This document shows, one piece after another, positions 34,798 to 44,232 of a stretch of 64,000 nucleotides of DNA. The notes beneath the pieces were generated by a model. The model ran no database searches, was not told the DNA's origin, and saw only the letters and a program-made list of their open reading frames with translations. The stretch is from Deltaproteobacteria bacterium (lineage in GTDB: Bacteria > Myxococcota_A > UBA9160 > UBA6930): NCBI GenBank assembly GCA_029261815.1, contig JAJDAQ010000059.1, positions 1-64,000 of the forward strand, read 5' to 3'. Every line of letters begins with the position of its first letter. The first letter of the stretch is position 1. Made by a program: the position numbers and the translations under genes.

Positions 34798-35636
34798 GCG
34801 GAGAGTTCCTTCCACCAGGCGAGAATTTCATCGCGCACCTGGCCGCCTTCGGGTTCGTTGAGAACTTCGTGCCGGAGTTCGGGATACACCTTGTAGCGAC
34901 TCCCGACCGCGGTCACGCCTGCCATGTAGGCCTCTGTCGCCGCGGCCGAACAGATCGGATCGGCTCCGCCGTGCAGTGCCAGTAGCGGTACGGAGACCCG
35001 GCCCGGGCACGCTGCGGTGCGGGCGATGGCATCTACCATCGCGCCCCCGAGGCCCGCGGTCACATTGGCCTCGACGAGCGGATCCTCCGCGTAACGGCGC
35101 ACGACTTCCGGGTCGCGAGAAAGACCGTCTTGGGGCAGGCCCATCGGCATCGACAGCGTCGGAACGATGCGCTGACCGAGGCGACCGAGCCAGACCTTCC
35201 ATGCGGGCTGACCTTCCGTCGCGAGCGGCGGTCCAGTGACGACGGCGCTGACGACCCGAACAGGGCGCTCGACCAGGTGGGTGATCGTGATCAGTCCCCC
35301 CATGCTGTGACCGAGGAGATGGATGGGGAGGCCCGCGGTGGCGTCGCGGGTCCAATCGAGCACATGGTCGAGATCATCGAGATACTCGTCGAACGATTGC
35401 ACGTGACAGCGCGCGCCATCACTGCGCCCGTGCCCGCGCAAGTCAAACGACTCGACCGCATAGCCCGCCTCCGCCAGCGCGACGCCGGTCTCGTCGTACC
35501 GCCCGCTGTGCTCGCCGAAGCCATGGACGAGCACCACCGCGTGATGCGGAGCGGTCGGAAGCCAGGCGCGGCGAAACAGGCGAAGGCCATCGGCCACCCG
35601 ATGATGCGACTCGATCCGCTGGACCCGTGCGGTCAT
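34794..35636 (-). CDS. Alpha/beta hydrolase, monoacylglycerol lipase-like
   Basis: 280 residues of the serine aminopeptidase/Hydrolase_4 group. VVLVHGFGEHSGRY gives the oxyanion hole, HLLGHSMGGLI the nucleophile elbow, LHGGADPIC the acid and ELRHEVLNEPE the histidine. The pattern is that of monoacylglycerol lipases and lysophospholipases, acting on acyl glycerols. Cytoplasmic, no signal. Coupled to moaC, probably by chance of packing. Confidence 0.87.
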   Translation of the reverse strand: MTARVQRIESHHRVADGLRLFRRAWLPTAPHHAVVLVHGFGEHSGRYDETGVALAEAGYAVESFDLRGHGRSDGARCHVQSFDEYLDDLDHVLDWTRDATAGLPIHLLGHSMGGLITITHLVERPVRVVSAVVTGPPLATEGQPAWKVWLGRLGQRIVPTLSMPMGLPQDGLSRDPEVVRRYAEDPLVEANVTAGLGGAMVDAIARTAACPGRVSVPLLALHGGADPICSAAATEAYMAGVTAVGSRYKVYPELRHEVLNEPEGGQVRDEILAWWKELSA

Positions 35637-35651
35637 ATCGACCGCCCCAGG

Positions 35652-36209
35652 CTACGAGCGAACGTCGCGGCCGAGGGAGTCCTGTGCCGCGCGGACCTTG
35701 TCGAGGTAGGCCGTCCCACGGATCCGCGAGCCCCAGAAGTAGGTCGAGATGCCATCATCCTCGCCGAGCCTACGGATGTTGCCGGCAAGAATCACGCAGC
35801 CGGCCTCGATGTTGGCTTCGATCGTCGATGGGTTCCCGGCGAGATCCATCGGCCCGATCATGTACGTCATCACCTGCATCAATCCGAGAGCGCCCAGCGG
35901 ACTGCGTGCCTCGGGCCGGCCGGTGCTCTCGACCTTCATGATCGACATCACGAGCAGCGGGTCGAGCCCGTGCCGCGCGCTGGAACCGCGCACGGCCGCC
36001 CGGATTCGTTCCACCTGACTCGCAAGCAGATGCGGGTTGAGTTCGGCCAGTTCGGCCCGAATCAATCCATCCACCGGATCCTCGGCGAGTCGATCAGCCA
36101 CGGGAGGCGGGGTCGCCTCGTTCGGCGCGGTATCGGCGGTTCCAGAGAGGCACGCGAACGCCAGGAACACCACGACAAGCACTCGCATTGCGCTCGGATT
36201 CTGGCTCAT
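35652..36209 (-). CDS. Lytic transglycosylase (SLT domain)
   Basis: 185 residues: a signal peptide (MRVLVVVFLAFACLSGTADT), a short linker and an SLT/goose-lysozyme domain with the catalytic Glu in MSIMKVESTGRPEA followed by SPLGALGLMQVM, then AGCVILAGNIRRLG. It cleaves peptidoglycan in the periplasm. GGAG 10 nt before the ATG at 36209; an internal Met at 36188 is an alternative. Confidence 0.85.
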   Translation of the reverse strand: MSQNPSAMRVLVVVFLAFACLSGTADTAPNEATPPPVADRLAEDPVDGLIRAELAELNPHLLASQVERIRAAVRGSSARHGLDPLLVMSIMKVESTGRPEARSPLGALGLMQVMTYMIGPMDLAGNPSTIEANIEAGCVILAGNIRRLGEDDGISTYFWGSRIRGTAYLDKVRAAQDSLGRDVRS

Positions 36210-36569
36210 GGCACGTGTCTCCTGATCCCGCCGAACCACATCGCTCACCCACGAGCGTGACTCGGCGCCGGTCGATCCCCATTTCGGGTCGTCTTCGGAT
36301 CAGAAGGACGAATCCGGCAGCGAGCCGAACGGGGGGCGTCCGTTGCAAACAACCCCCAGCGCGGACGCCGGGGGTCCAAGGGAACGTATCGTACCCACGA
36401 ACCCGATGCCAAAGACCTCAGCGACCGGCAGGCCCCCTGGGGCATCTCGCAAGCCGCGAGGGTCGATGGCCATTTTTGTGTTCCCGGACACCGCCTCCGG
36501 GTCACTCATTCAGGCAGACTCGACCCCATCAACGGTCGCCGGCGACTGGACGCGTCGATGCTTCATTCG
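36210..36569. other. Non-coding stretch upstream of the transglycosylase gene
   Basis: About 360 bp with no gene I can support. It contains GCGTCCG/CGGACGC inverted arms flanked by G- and C-runs near 36330-36380. On the minus strand a 69-codon frame (36300-36509) exists but has no ribosome-binding site or recognisable family. Confidence 0.5.
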
Positions 36570-36653
36570 TTGACCCAGGATTTTAAGCGGTGATAGGATT
36601 GCTTCCCACCGTGGGGAAATTGGTGCAAGCTGGCCGTCAGTAAGAGTTTCCCC
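36570..36653 (+). promoter_or_regulatory. Promoter and leader hairpin of the orphan histidine kinase
   Basis: TTGACC (36570-36575), an 18-bp spacer and TAGGAT (36594-36599) make a good sigma-70 promoter. The predicted leader begins near 36606 and runs about 200 nt. It contains a 7-bp stem GGGGAAA (36613-36619) with TTTCCCC (36647-36653) around a 27-nt loop. Confidence 0.55.
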
Positions 36654-36806
36654 TCAACGATCCTGGCTTTGTTCTGATCATTCGTTCCGTACTTCTGGAG
36701 CCCCCCCATCGCCACCGCGCCGCCCTCACTCGACTTCGACGCACAGCCGGTCGGCCACGCCGACCTGTCGGCGCCCGGCCTAGCGATCGTTCGAGGCCTC
36801 GCCCAG

Positions 36807-38183
36807 GTGCACGAATGGATGTTGGCCGCCGATCAAGACGGCAACATCCTCTGGGTCTCGGACGCGCTCGCCTCGCACTGGGGCAGCGGACGCTCGATGA
36901 AGGGTAAACCCTGGTTAGGCGACCTGGTGACGGCCGAGAACCCTCAGCGCCTCGAAGCTGGCCTCGCCCGCGCGGGCCGGGTCGGCAATGAACCGGTCAG
37001 CGTCCAAGGCGCGACGGGATGCGTCCGCGCCACCGTGTCCGCGGCCCATCTCCCTAGTGGCGCCCCCCCTTGCTTCACGGTCGCGATCTTCCGGGTTGCC
37101 CAGCCGGGCGATCAAGAAGTGGAGCGCAACCTCGCCTTCACGCGCGCGATCCTTGACTGCGCCCCTGAGGGCGTGGTCGTGATCGACGGAAGCCGCTTCA
37201 TCACCTACGCGAATCCTGCCATGAGCAAGATGACAGGTTATGCGGTGGACGAACTCGTCGACCGGCCGCTCGCGATGTTCCTGCCGTCCCACGTCGATCA
37301 TGACCGGATCGCGCAGGCGTTGACGGAGGCACCGGCGGCGACCCACGGCGTCGCGCTCGACGTTCGTCGTCAGGACGACAGCTCCCTCCATGTCAGCGTG
37401 TCGTTGAAACTACTGAGCCTGGGCGACGGCACGAAGGTGGGCGCGGTGGCCTACGTTCGAGACGTCACGGAAGTCCAGCGCTTCCAGCGAGAGCTCGAGC
37501 GCAAGAATGCCGAACTCGAGCACACCGTCCACGCGGTCTCGCATGACCTGCGATCGCCGCTGGCCGCGATCCTGGGGTTCTCCCGTCTCCTCAGAGAGGA
37601 TTACGCGGACACCCTCAACGACAAAGGCCTGCATTTCGTGCGCCGGATCGAAGAGGCCGGGCGGACCATGGAGGCGCTCATCCACGACCTTCTCGAGTTG
37701 TCGCGGATCGGAACGAGTGAGCCGCATCGCTCGGCGGTCGATCCCGAAAGTGTTCTCCAGCAGCTCGAGGCGGAGTTGAAACCGCGACTCGATGCATCGC
37801 AGATCAAGCTGCGCCTGCCTGCGAATCCGCCTCCGCTCTACTGCGATCCGACCCAGCTCTACCAGGTCCTCTCGAATCTGCTCGGCAACGCGATCGACCA
37901 TATGGGCGCGAGTGCGCACGGTGAAGTCGCCGTATCGATCCATGACGACGAGGACTGCCAGCGCATCACGGTGCGCGACAATGGCGTGGGGATCGACCCC
38001 GATCAACACGAGCGAATCTTCGAGATGTTCCACAGCGTGGCGCCAGCCGGCGGCCGCGCGGGAACCGGCATCGGGCTGGCCATCGTCGACAAGATCGCGA
38101 AAGCCCATGGCGGAAGGGCCTGGGTCGACAGCGTGCCCGGCGAAGGGGCGACCTTCCACGTGACGCTGGCGCGCCGTCGCTAG
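36807..38183 (+). CDS. PAS-domain sensor histidine kinase, orphan
   Basis: 458 residues. A PAS-like domain (1-100), a second PAS domain (about 110-222, FITYANPAMSKMTGYAVDEL), and a HisKA domain with phospho-acceptor His246 in AVSHDLRSPLAAIL. The HATPase domain has N-box NLLGNAIDHMG, G1 DNGVGIDP and G2 GTGIGLAIVDKIAKAHGG. No membrane segment, so it senses a cytoplasmic cue or works with a partner. No response regulator is adjacent. The frame stays open for about 130 nt above the GTG at 36807, which has GAGG 10 nt upstream, but no standard start codon lies there. Confidence 0.88.
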   Translation: MHEWMLAADQDGNILWVSDALASHWGSGRSMKGKPWLGDLVTAENPQRLEAGLARAGRVGNEPVSVQGATGCVRATVSAAHLPSGAPPCFTVAIFRVAQPGDQEVERNLAFTRAILDCAPEGVVVIDGSRFITYANPAMSKMTGYAVDELVDRPLAMFLPSHVDHDRIAQALTEAPAATHGVALDVRRQDDSSLHVSVSLKLLSLGDGTKVGAVAYVRDVTEVQRFQRELERKNAELEHTVHAVSHDLRSPLAAILGFSRLLREDYADTLNDKGLHFVRRIEEAGRTMEALIHDLLELSRIGTSEPHRSAVDPESVLQQLEAELKPRLDASQIKLRLPANPPPLYCDPTQLYQVLSNLLGNAIDHMGASAHGEVAVSIHDDEDCQRITVRDNGVGIDPDQHERIFEMFHSVAPAGGRAGTGIGLAIVDKIAKAHGGRAWVDSVPGEGATFHVTLARRR

Positions 38184-38279
38184 GTGCCCTCGGCGCACGT
38201 CGCGCGCCGTGAAGGGCCCTCTCCTCGACCCGCCCCCCGCTCGCTGACGTTCCGACTGGCCCGACCCTGCGCGTTCCCG

Positions 38280-38285
38280 TAGGTT
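38280..38285 (+). promoter_or_regulatory. -10-like box TAGGTT, 9 nt before lgt
   Basis: The same TAGGTTTCGCG 11-mer as before ruvX, here 9 nt from the ATG. No Shine-Dalgarno is visible, so a leader of at most a few bases is likely. Confidence 0.45.
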
Positions 38286-38294
38286 TCGCGCCCG

Positions 38295-39077
38295 ATGTAC
38301 CCCGTTCTATTTACGATCCCGTTCGTCGATTTCCCGATCAGCTCTTTCGGCGTGATGATGGCCCTGGGCTTCATTGCTTCGTGGTGGATCGTTTCCCGCC
38401 GCCTCGAAGAGCACGGAATGGACCCCGAACTCTCTTCGACCATCGTGCTCTATGCAGCCATCGGTGGAATCCTGGGCTCGAAGCTCTACTTCGCCATCGA
38501 TGTCGGCCTGATCCGCGGAGAGGGGCCATTCCTTGACCTCCTCTTCGATCGGGGCGGCATCACGTGGTACGGCGGGCTCCTCGGTGGAATCATCGCGACT
38601 ACGGTAGGGACCCGAATCCACCAGATTCCGACCCGACTGGTCGCGAGTGCCGTCGCTGCGGCTGCGCCCTTCGGACAGGCCCTTGGCCGCGTCGGCTGCT
38701 TCCTGGTTGGCGACGACTATGGCCGGAGAACCGAAGGATGGTGGGCGGTCGCATTTCCCGCCGGCGCCCCGCCGACGATCAACCGGGTCACCGGGGAAGT
38801 GTTCTCGGTCCACGCGACCCAGCTCTACGAAGTGGCGTGGCTGATTCCCGTTGGCCTGCTGCTGTGGTCGCGTCGAAAGAAGAGCAACTGCCTTTTCGGG
38901 GAATACCTGATCTTCGCTGGAATCGGCCGCTTCTTTGTCGAATTCCTGCGCGTCAATCCCGAAGTCGGACTCGGCTTGACTTCAGCCCAGTGGATCGCGG
39001 TCGGCCTCGTCACCGCCGGCACGGGCCTCTGCCTGTACTATCGCGACAAGCCTGAGCCTGCTCCGACTGGCGCTTGA
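38295..39077 (+). CDS. lgt: Prolipoprotein diacylglyceryl transferase
   Basis: 260 residues with about seven membrane segments. It adds diacylglycerol to lipobox cysteines. Family motifs: GGLLGGI with the nearby periplasmic loop, the signature GQALGRVGCFLVGDDYGR (containing the key Arg, with Cys for the usual Asn), and the catalytic-region HATQLYE. It serves the lipoproteins encoded here (OmpA-like, SppA-like and methyltransferase-like). The stop overlaps a TTG-initiated extension of tetR. Confidence 0.95.
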   Translation: MYPVLFTIPFVDFPISSFGVMMALGFIASWWIVSRRLEEHGMDPELSSTIVLYAAIGGILGSKLYFAIDVGLIRGEGPFLDLLFDRGGITWYGGLLGGIIATTVGTRIHQIPTRLVASAVAAAAPFGQALGRVGCFLVGDDYGRRTEGWWAVAFPAGAPPTINRVTGEVFSVHATQLYEVAWLIPVGLLLWSRRKKSNCLFGEYLIFAGIGRFFVEFLRVNPEVGLGLTSAQWIAVGLVTAGTGLCLYYRDKPEPAPTGA

Positions 39078-39094
39078 AGGGCACGGGGAACGCG

Positions 39095-39724
39095 GTGAAC
39101 GATCGACGCAGCGCCGACACGCGAGAGAAGATCCTCGAGGTCGCTGAGGCAGAGTTCGCCCGCGAAGGCTACGAGGGTGCGCACCTCCAGCAGATCGCGG
39201 GGCAAGTCGGCGTGCAGAAGACGGCGCTGTACTACTACTTCCCGAGCAAGGCTGCGCTGTACGAGGCCGTCCTCGAGCGGATCCTCAAAGCGCTGGATGA
39301 GACCATCCGCTCGGTCACCGAGTCGGAGGCTCCGCCGGCCGCACGCCTTCACCGCTTGCTCGACGTGATCAACGATCTGCTCGCTGAACAGCGCAACTAC
39401 TCGCGTATCGTGATGCGGATCTTCGTCGACCGCCCCGATATCCAGACGTCCCGGATCGCGCCGCTCGTCGAACAGCTGGTGGGCCGACTCATGACCTTCT
39501 TCAAGGAGGGAATGGATGCCGGCGCGTTCCGCCGGGTTTCAGCTCGCCATCTCTTCCAGACCGCCATGGGCACGCTGATCTTCCACTACGCCACCGGTGG
39601 ACTTGGCGCGGCGGTGTTAGGCATCGAAGACATCTTCTCGGCCGATGCTGTCGCCTGGCGACGCGAGGAGGTACGGCGATCCCTGATCCGGGCACTTCTC
39701 GCCGACCCCGCCGAGAACGCCTAG
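39095..39724 (+). CDS. TetR/AcrR family transcriptional regulator
   Basis: 209 residues. The N-terminal helix-turn-helix is TREKILEVAEAEFAREGYEGAHLQQIAGQVGVQKTALYYYFPSK in sense, a textbook TetR DNA-binding domain; the C-terminal ligand domain is unassigned. GTG at 39095 preferred, with GGGGA upstream. Its last bases and those of the convergent gene share one CTAG, so both stop codons lie in the same palindrome. A possible target is the nearby MFS transporter; untested. Confidence 0.88.
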   Translation: MNDRRSADTREKILEVAEAEFAREGYEGAHLQQIAGQVGVQKTALYYYFPSKAALYEAVLERILKALDETIRSVTESEAPPAARLHRLLDVINDLLAEQRNYSRIVMRIFVDRPDIQTSRIAPLVEQLVGRLMTFFKEGMDAGAFRRVSARHLFQTAMGTLIFHYATGGLGAAVLGIEDIFSADAVAWRREEVRRSLIRALLADPAENA

Positions 39725-40635
39725 CGACTCTCGAGCAGCGCCCGGAGGCCCTTCGTCAAGTCTGCGGCACCGGGAAGGCCGTCCCCGGATTCCGCCAGCA
39801 TCTCCGCGCGCCCGACCGCCGACATCGCCAATTCGGCCAGCCCCGGGTCAGGGTCTCCGGCCTCGAGCCAGCGCACGAGGGATGCGACGCAGCCGTCGTA
39901 GTCGCGATCGAGGTAGGCGACCATCCCGTCTGCATAGTCGATCAGGGCCCGGCCCTCAGCCGTGTCCACACCCTGGAGAGCGCCGCGCGATTCCGCAAAG
40001 AAGCCGCTCTCCAGGTACGACTGGGCCGCAGTCATCCGTGCAGCCGCCGTGGATCCGTAGAGGTGGGACAGCAACGCATCGCTCGTAGACCCGATCCTCT
40101 CCGCGACCTCATCTCCGCGTTCGATCAGGAACCGAGCAAGCGACCCCTCCCCGACGTGAGCACGCAACAGCGCGCGGAGCTGTTTCGAGATTCGGGCCAG
40201 GAGCTGACCGGTCTCCTCGAGCGACTCACGGATACGAGGTTCGGCATCGGCCAGGATCCGCTCGAAGCGCGGAAGCAATGCCTGCGCTTCCTCGAGTTCG
40301 GAACGCCGGAGATCATCAAGCTTCGGCCCGTACGTCGCTCGCTGGTAGAAGCTCTCCCGAAATGCCATGGCCTCGTGAAAAAGCGACCCGACCGTGAGGT
40401 CGAACAGTTCTCCAGGACCGATTTCCGTCGGCTCCGCCGCCTTTCGGCGGTAGAGATCATGACAGCGCTCCTTGAGGCGGTAGAGCACGGACCGGTCGCT
40501 CTCTCCAACGAGGCTCCGTACTTCCTCGAATTCGAGAACGCCGTCACGGTAATGCGACGCGACGGACTCGAAGCGGGAATGGGCTTCGAGGAAGTCGCGG
40601 ACGAGATCGACGACATGGGTGTCGGGCGCGGGCAC
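39721..40635 (-). CDS. Unknown 304-aa helical protein
   Basis: No family recognised. The sequence is almost entirely predicted helix, rich in Glu, Arg, Leu and Ala. Two parts can be told apart: an N-terminal half with VVDLVRDFLEAHSRFESV and VLYRLKERCHDLYRR, and a C-terminal half with TPR-like spacing (AAQSYLESGFFAESRGALQG, then LIDYADGMVAYLDRDYDGCVASLVRWLEAGD). No signal or membrane segment. The GTG at 40635 was chosen because a TACCCT box lies 7 nt upstream, fitting the leaderless pattern. Divergent from the MFS gene. Confidence 0.65.
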   Translation of the reverse strand: MPAPDTHVVDLVRDFLEAHSRFESVASHYRDGVLEFEEVRSLVGESDRSVLYRLKERCHDLYRRKAAEPTEIGPGELFDLTVGSLFHEAMAFRESFYQRATYGPKLDDLRRSELEEAQALLPRFERILADAEPRIRESLEETGQLLARISKQLRALLRAHVGEGSLARFLIERGDEVAERIGSTSDALLSHLYGSTAAARMTAAQSYLESGFFAESRGALQGVDTAEGRALIDYADGMVAYLDRDYDGCVASLVRWLEAGDPDPGLAELAMSAVGRAEMLAESGDGLPGAADLTKGLRALLESR

Positions 40636-40642
40636 GCGTTGC

Positions 40643-40648
40643 AGGGTA
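40643..40648 (-). promoter_or_regulatory. -10-like box TACCCT, 7 nt before the 304-aa gene
   Basis: TACCCT on the minus strand is followed by seven bases and a GTG. TACCCT is also the -10 of the arc promoter, so this hexamer appears functional in the genome. Confidence 0.4.
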
Positions 40649-40765
40649 GCGGTCCTTCGCCGAGAGAGCGGCCGATCGTCGGGTGCAACGGGCTGACGGT
40701 GGTTACCCTCCCACTCGCATGTCGTCCGCGCACTCGGGCACCCGGAGAGAGAGGTAACGCGAGCG

Positions 40766-41989
40766 GTGAGCTCCGGAGCACCCGACCCCCAATCAGGCGG
40801 CGCTAGCCGCACCACGCTCGTGGTCGTCTTCGCCACGATCTTGATCGACTTCATCGGCTTCAGCGTCCTGATCCCGGTGCTCCCGCTCTTCGCCGAACGA
40901 CTCGGGGCATCGCCGATCCAGGTCGGCTTGATCCTCTCGCTGTACGCGCTCGCCCAGCTCCTGTTCCTGCCGATGTGGGGTTGGGTTTCAGACCGCATCG
41001 GAAGACGACCGGTGCTGTTGTTCTCGCTGGCCGGGACCACGGGCTCGTTCATCCTGCTGTCGGTCGCGCCAACGCTCGAGTGGGTGTACGCCGCCCGCGT
41101 GGCAGCCGGCTTCTTCGCCGCCAGCATCGGCACTGCGCAGGCCGTCGTTACCGACGTGACCGACGCCAGCGAACGAGCGAGCGGGATGGGCGTGATCGGA
41201 GCCGCCTTCGGGGCGGGCATGATCGTGGGCCCGATCCTGGGTGGCACCCTCGCGACGGTTTCTCCTCACGCGCCGTTCATCGGCGTGGCCGGACTCGCAG
41301 GCGCGAGCTTCATCCTGGCTTGGTTCGCGCTGCCAGAAACCCGCCCCGCGGACGCCGACCCGCCCCGCTGGAATGAACTCGGCCGCGCCCTGGTTCCCGC
41401 CCCGCTCCTGGTCTTCTTCCAGGTGCACGATCGCCGAATCGCCACCTATCTCGGTCTGTTCTTCATCTTCTTCACATCGATCGCGGTACTCGAAGCGATG
41501 GCCACGTTATTCATGGCGCGCCGCTTCGGCAAGGACGAAGTCGATGCTGCGTTCTTCTTCGCCTGGATCGGATTGTTCCTGGTCCTCACACAGGGTGTCT
41601 TTCTCAGGAGGCTGGTCGATATGGCTGGAGAGGCGCGACTGCTGATGATTGGCATCGCGCTCATGTCGATCGGGATCGCCGCCATCTCGGTCGTACCGAA
41701 CTACCCAACGTTCTTTGTACTGGGCGCCGTCATCGCGATCGGACAGGGCATCTCCTTCCCCCCATTCGCGAGCCTGTTCAGCAAGGCGTGCCGCACGGAA
41801 CAGGCCGGTGAGCTGCTTGGCCAGAGCAATGCGATGGCGACGTTCGGCCGGGTCGTCGGATCCGTGGCCGGCGGATGGGCACTCGAGGAACACGTGGGGC
41901 TGCCATTCCTGGCCTCGGGACTCCTCATGGCCGTCGGTCTCGCGGTCTTCCTGCTCTTCCGTCGCAGCCTGGTCGACGGGCTCGAGTAG
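40766..41989 (+). CDS. MFS transporter, TetA-like 12-TM drug/metabolite exporter
   Basis: 407 residues with twelve hydrophobic segments. The MFS loop 2-3 motif is WGWVSDRIGRRPVLL and motif C is GAAFGAGMIVGPILGG, the latter diagnostic of antiporters in the DHA1/TetA group. Substrate unknown. GTG start with GAGAGAGG about 11 nt upstream. The preceding tetR lies on the same strand 1 kb away; the unknown helical gene is in between on the other strand. Confidence 0.88.
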   Translation: MSSGAPDPQSGGASRTTLVVVFATILIDFIGFSVLIPVLPLFAERLGASPIQVGLILSLYALAQLLFLPMWGWVSDRIGRRPVLLFSLAGTTGSFILLSVAPTLEWVYAARVAAGFFAASIGTAQAVVTDVTDASERASGMGVIGAAFGAGMIVGPILGGTLATVSPHAPFIGVAGLAGASFILAWFALPETRPADADPPRWNELGRALVPAPLLVFFQVHDRRIATYLGLFFIFFTSIAVLEAMATLFMARRFGKDEVDAAFFFAWIGLFLVLTQGVFLRRLVDMAGEARLLMIGIALMSIGIAAISVVPNYPTFFVLGAVIAIGQGISFPPFASLFSKACRTEQAGELLGQSNAMATFGRVVGSVAGGWALEEHVGLPFLASGLLMAVGLAVFLLFRRSLVDGLE

Positions 41990-42008
41990 GAGCGCCCGCG
42001 AAGACGGC

Positions 42009-42452
<444 letters not shown>

Positions 42453-42458
42453 TCACGG

Positions 42459-42486
42459 TTGACCCAGGCCCCCCCTCCCCTAAATT
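42459..42486 (+). promoter_or_regulatory. Sigma-70-type promoter of ETF-QO
   Basis: TTGACC (42459-42464), 16 bp, TAAATT (42481-42486). GGAG follows 7-10 nt before the ATG at 42514, so this gene has an ordinary leader, unlike the TAGNNT set. Confidence 0.6.
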
Positions 42487-42513
42487 CCGACCTCTGGAAC
42501 CAGGAGATCCCGC

Positions 42514-44181
42514 ATGAATGCCCCCGTCGAACGCGAGGAAATGGAAGTTGACGTGCTCTACGTCGGTGCCGGCCCCGCGACGCTTGCCTCCGCCTACCAC
42601 CTCGTGCAGACCTGCGAAGCGCAGGGTCTCGAACCGCCCGCCATCCTGGTGATCGAAAAGGGTGCCGAGGTCGGCGACCACATGCTCTCGGGCGCGGTCA
42701 TGAACCCGCGTGCGATCCGCGAGCTCATCCCCGATTTCATGGAGCAGGGATTCCCCACCGAGTACGTCTGCGACAACGACATGACGTACCTGTTCATGGG
42801 CGACAAGCACGTACGTCTGCCCGCCAATCCGCCCTTCTTCAAGAAGCGCGGCTACCACATCGCATCCCTGAACAAGATCGCGAAGTGGCTGGCCGAGAAA
42901 TGCGAAGCCAAGGGCATCGAGATCTACTCAGGATTCGCCGGTGACAAGATCCTGACCGAAGACGGCAAGGTCGTGGGCGTCCGCCTAGGAGACATGGGCG
43001 TCGACAAGGACGGCAACCAGAAGCCCACCTATCAAGCCGGCATGGACATCAAGGCCCGGGTCACGGTCCTGGGTGAAGGCGTGCGCGGCAGCATGACGAA
43101 GCAGCTCATCGCCGAGTTCGGACTCGAAGGCAAGAACCCGCAGGTCTTCGAGACCGGCATCAAGGAGATCTGGCGCGTCAAGCCGGAGAAGCACAAGCCC
43201 GGCCGCGTGATCCACGGAATGATCCCGGGCAACCTGCCCAAGTATTTCGGCGGCATGTGGCTCTACGACATGCAGGACAACCTCGTGTCGTACGGCATGG
43301 TGTGCGCTCTTGATGCCGAGAGCCCCTTCCATGACCCCCACCTGGAAGCGCAGAAGTTCAAGAATCATCCGTTCATGCGCGACCTGCTCGATGGGGCCGA
43401 GCTCGTGCGATATGGCGCGAAGACGATTCCGATCGGCGGCATGGACTCCATGCCCAAGCTCTACGTCGACGGCGCGATGATCGTGGGCGATGCCGCCGGC
43501 TTCTGTAACGCCGAACGCCTCGCTGGCATCCACATGGCGATGAAATCGGGAATGATGGCGGCCGAAGCCATCGTCGACGCCATCCAAGCAGATGATTTCT
43601 CGACCGTAACGCTAGGCGGCTACGCGGAGCGCTACCGGAACAGCTGGTGCTGGGACGAACACCGGCAGGCCCGCAACTTCCATGGCGCGTTCGACCAGGG
43701 CCTCGATTTCTTCATGCTGAACGAGCCCGTGCGGCTGTTCCTTTCAGGCGGCCGCGGGCTGATCGACAACATCTCGTTCAAGGCCGGCCACACGCACATG
43801 AAGAAGCTCTCCGAGCTTCCGCCGGAGAAGCGGAAGAAGGAAGAGTTCGAATTCGACGGCGTGCTCACGTTCTCGAAGGAACATCTCGTCGGATTCTCCG
43901 GCACCGCCCATGAAGCAGACCAGCCGTCCCACCTCGTCGTGGCTGACCGCGAGCTGTGCGCCACGCAATGCGCTGAGGAATACGGAAACCCGTGCGAGAG
44001 CTTCTGTCCGGCCGCCGTCTACGAGATGGTGGACGACACGGAAAAGCCCGGAAGGCAGAAGCTCTTCATCCACCACGAGAACTGCGTCCACTGCAAGACG
44101 TGCGACATCGCCGACCCGTACCAGGTCATCACCTGGACGACGCCGGAAGGTGGCGAAGGGCCCGACTACACCCAGATGTAG
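42514..44181 (+). CDS. Electron transfer flavoprotein:quinone oxidoreductase
   Basis: 555 residues. It passes electrons from acyl-CoA dehydrogenases through ETF to membrane quinone. The FAD-binding start is VDVLYVGAGPATLASAYHL; the quinone/FAD region includes IPIGGMDSMPKLYVDGAMIVGDAAGF. The C-terminal 4Fe-4S cluster uses CATQCAEEY, CESFCP and CVHCKTCDIADP. Full length for the family. Good promoter and Shine-Dalgarno. It indicates fatty-acid or amino-acid beta-oxidation. Confidence 0.95.
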   Translation: MNAPVEREEMEVDVLYVGAGPATLASAYHLVQTCEAQGLEPPAILVIEKGAEVGDHMLSGAVMNPRAIRELIPDFMEQGFPTEYVCDNDMTYLFMGDKHVRLPANPPFFKKRGYHIASLNKIAKWLAEKCEAKGIEIYSGFAGDKILTEDGKVVGVRLGDMGVDKDGNQKPTYQAGMDIKARVTVLGEGVRGSMTKQLIAEFGLEGKNPQVFETGIKEIWRVKPEKHKPGRVIHGMIPGNLPKYFGGMWLYDMQDNLVSYGMVCALDAESPFHDPHLEAQKFKNHPFMRDLLDGAELVRYGAKTIPIGGMDSMPKLYVDGAMIVGDAAGFCNAERLAGIHMAMKSGMMAAEAIVDAIQADDFSTVTLGGYAERYRNSWCWDEHRQARNFHGAFDQGLDFFMLNEPVRLFLSGGRGLIDNISFKAGHTHMKKLSELPPEKRKKEEFEFDGVLTFSKEHLVGFSGTAHEADQPSHLVVADRELCATQCAEEYGNPCESFCPAAVYEMVDDTEKPGRQKLFIHHENCVHCKTCDIADPYQVITWTTPEGGEGPDYTQM

Positions 44182-44232
44182 ACGGGGCGCTTTCCAAGAG
44201 ACGTTTCTTCCGGCTGAAGGGCGGAAACCGCT

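Noticed and set aside
36300-36509. Possible 69-codon gene on the minus strand (MSDPEAV...)
   Set aside because: No ribosome-binding site, no recognised family, and the region has hairpins and a promoter-like character. A chance open frame in GC-rich DNA is more likely.
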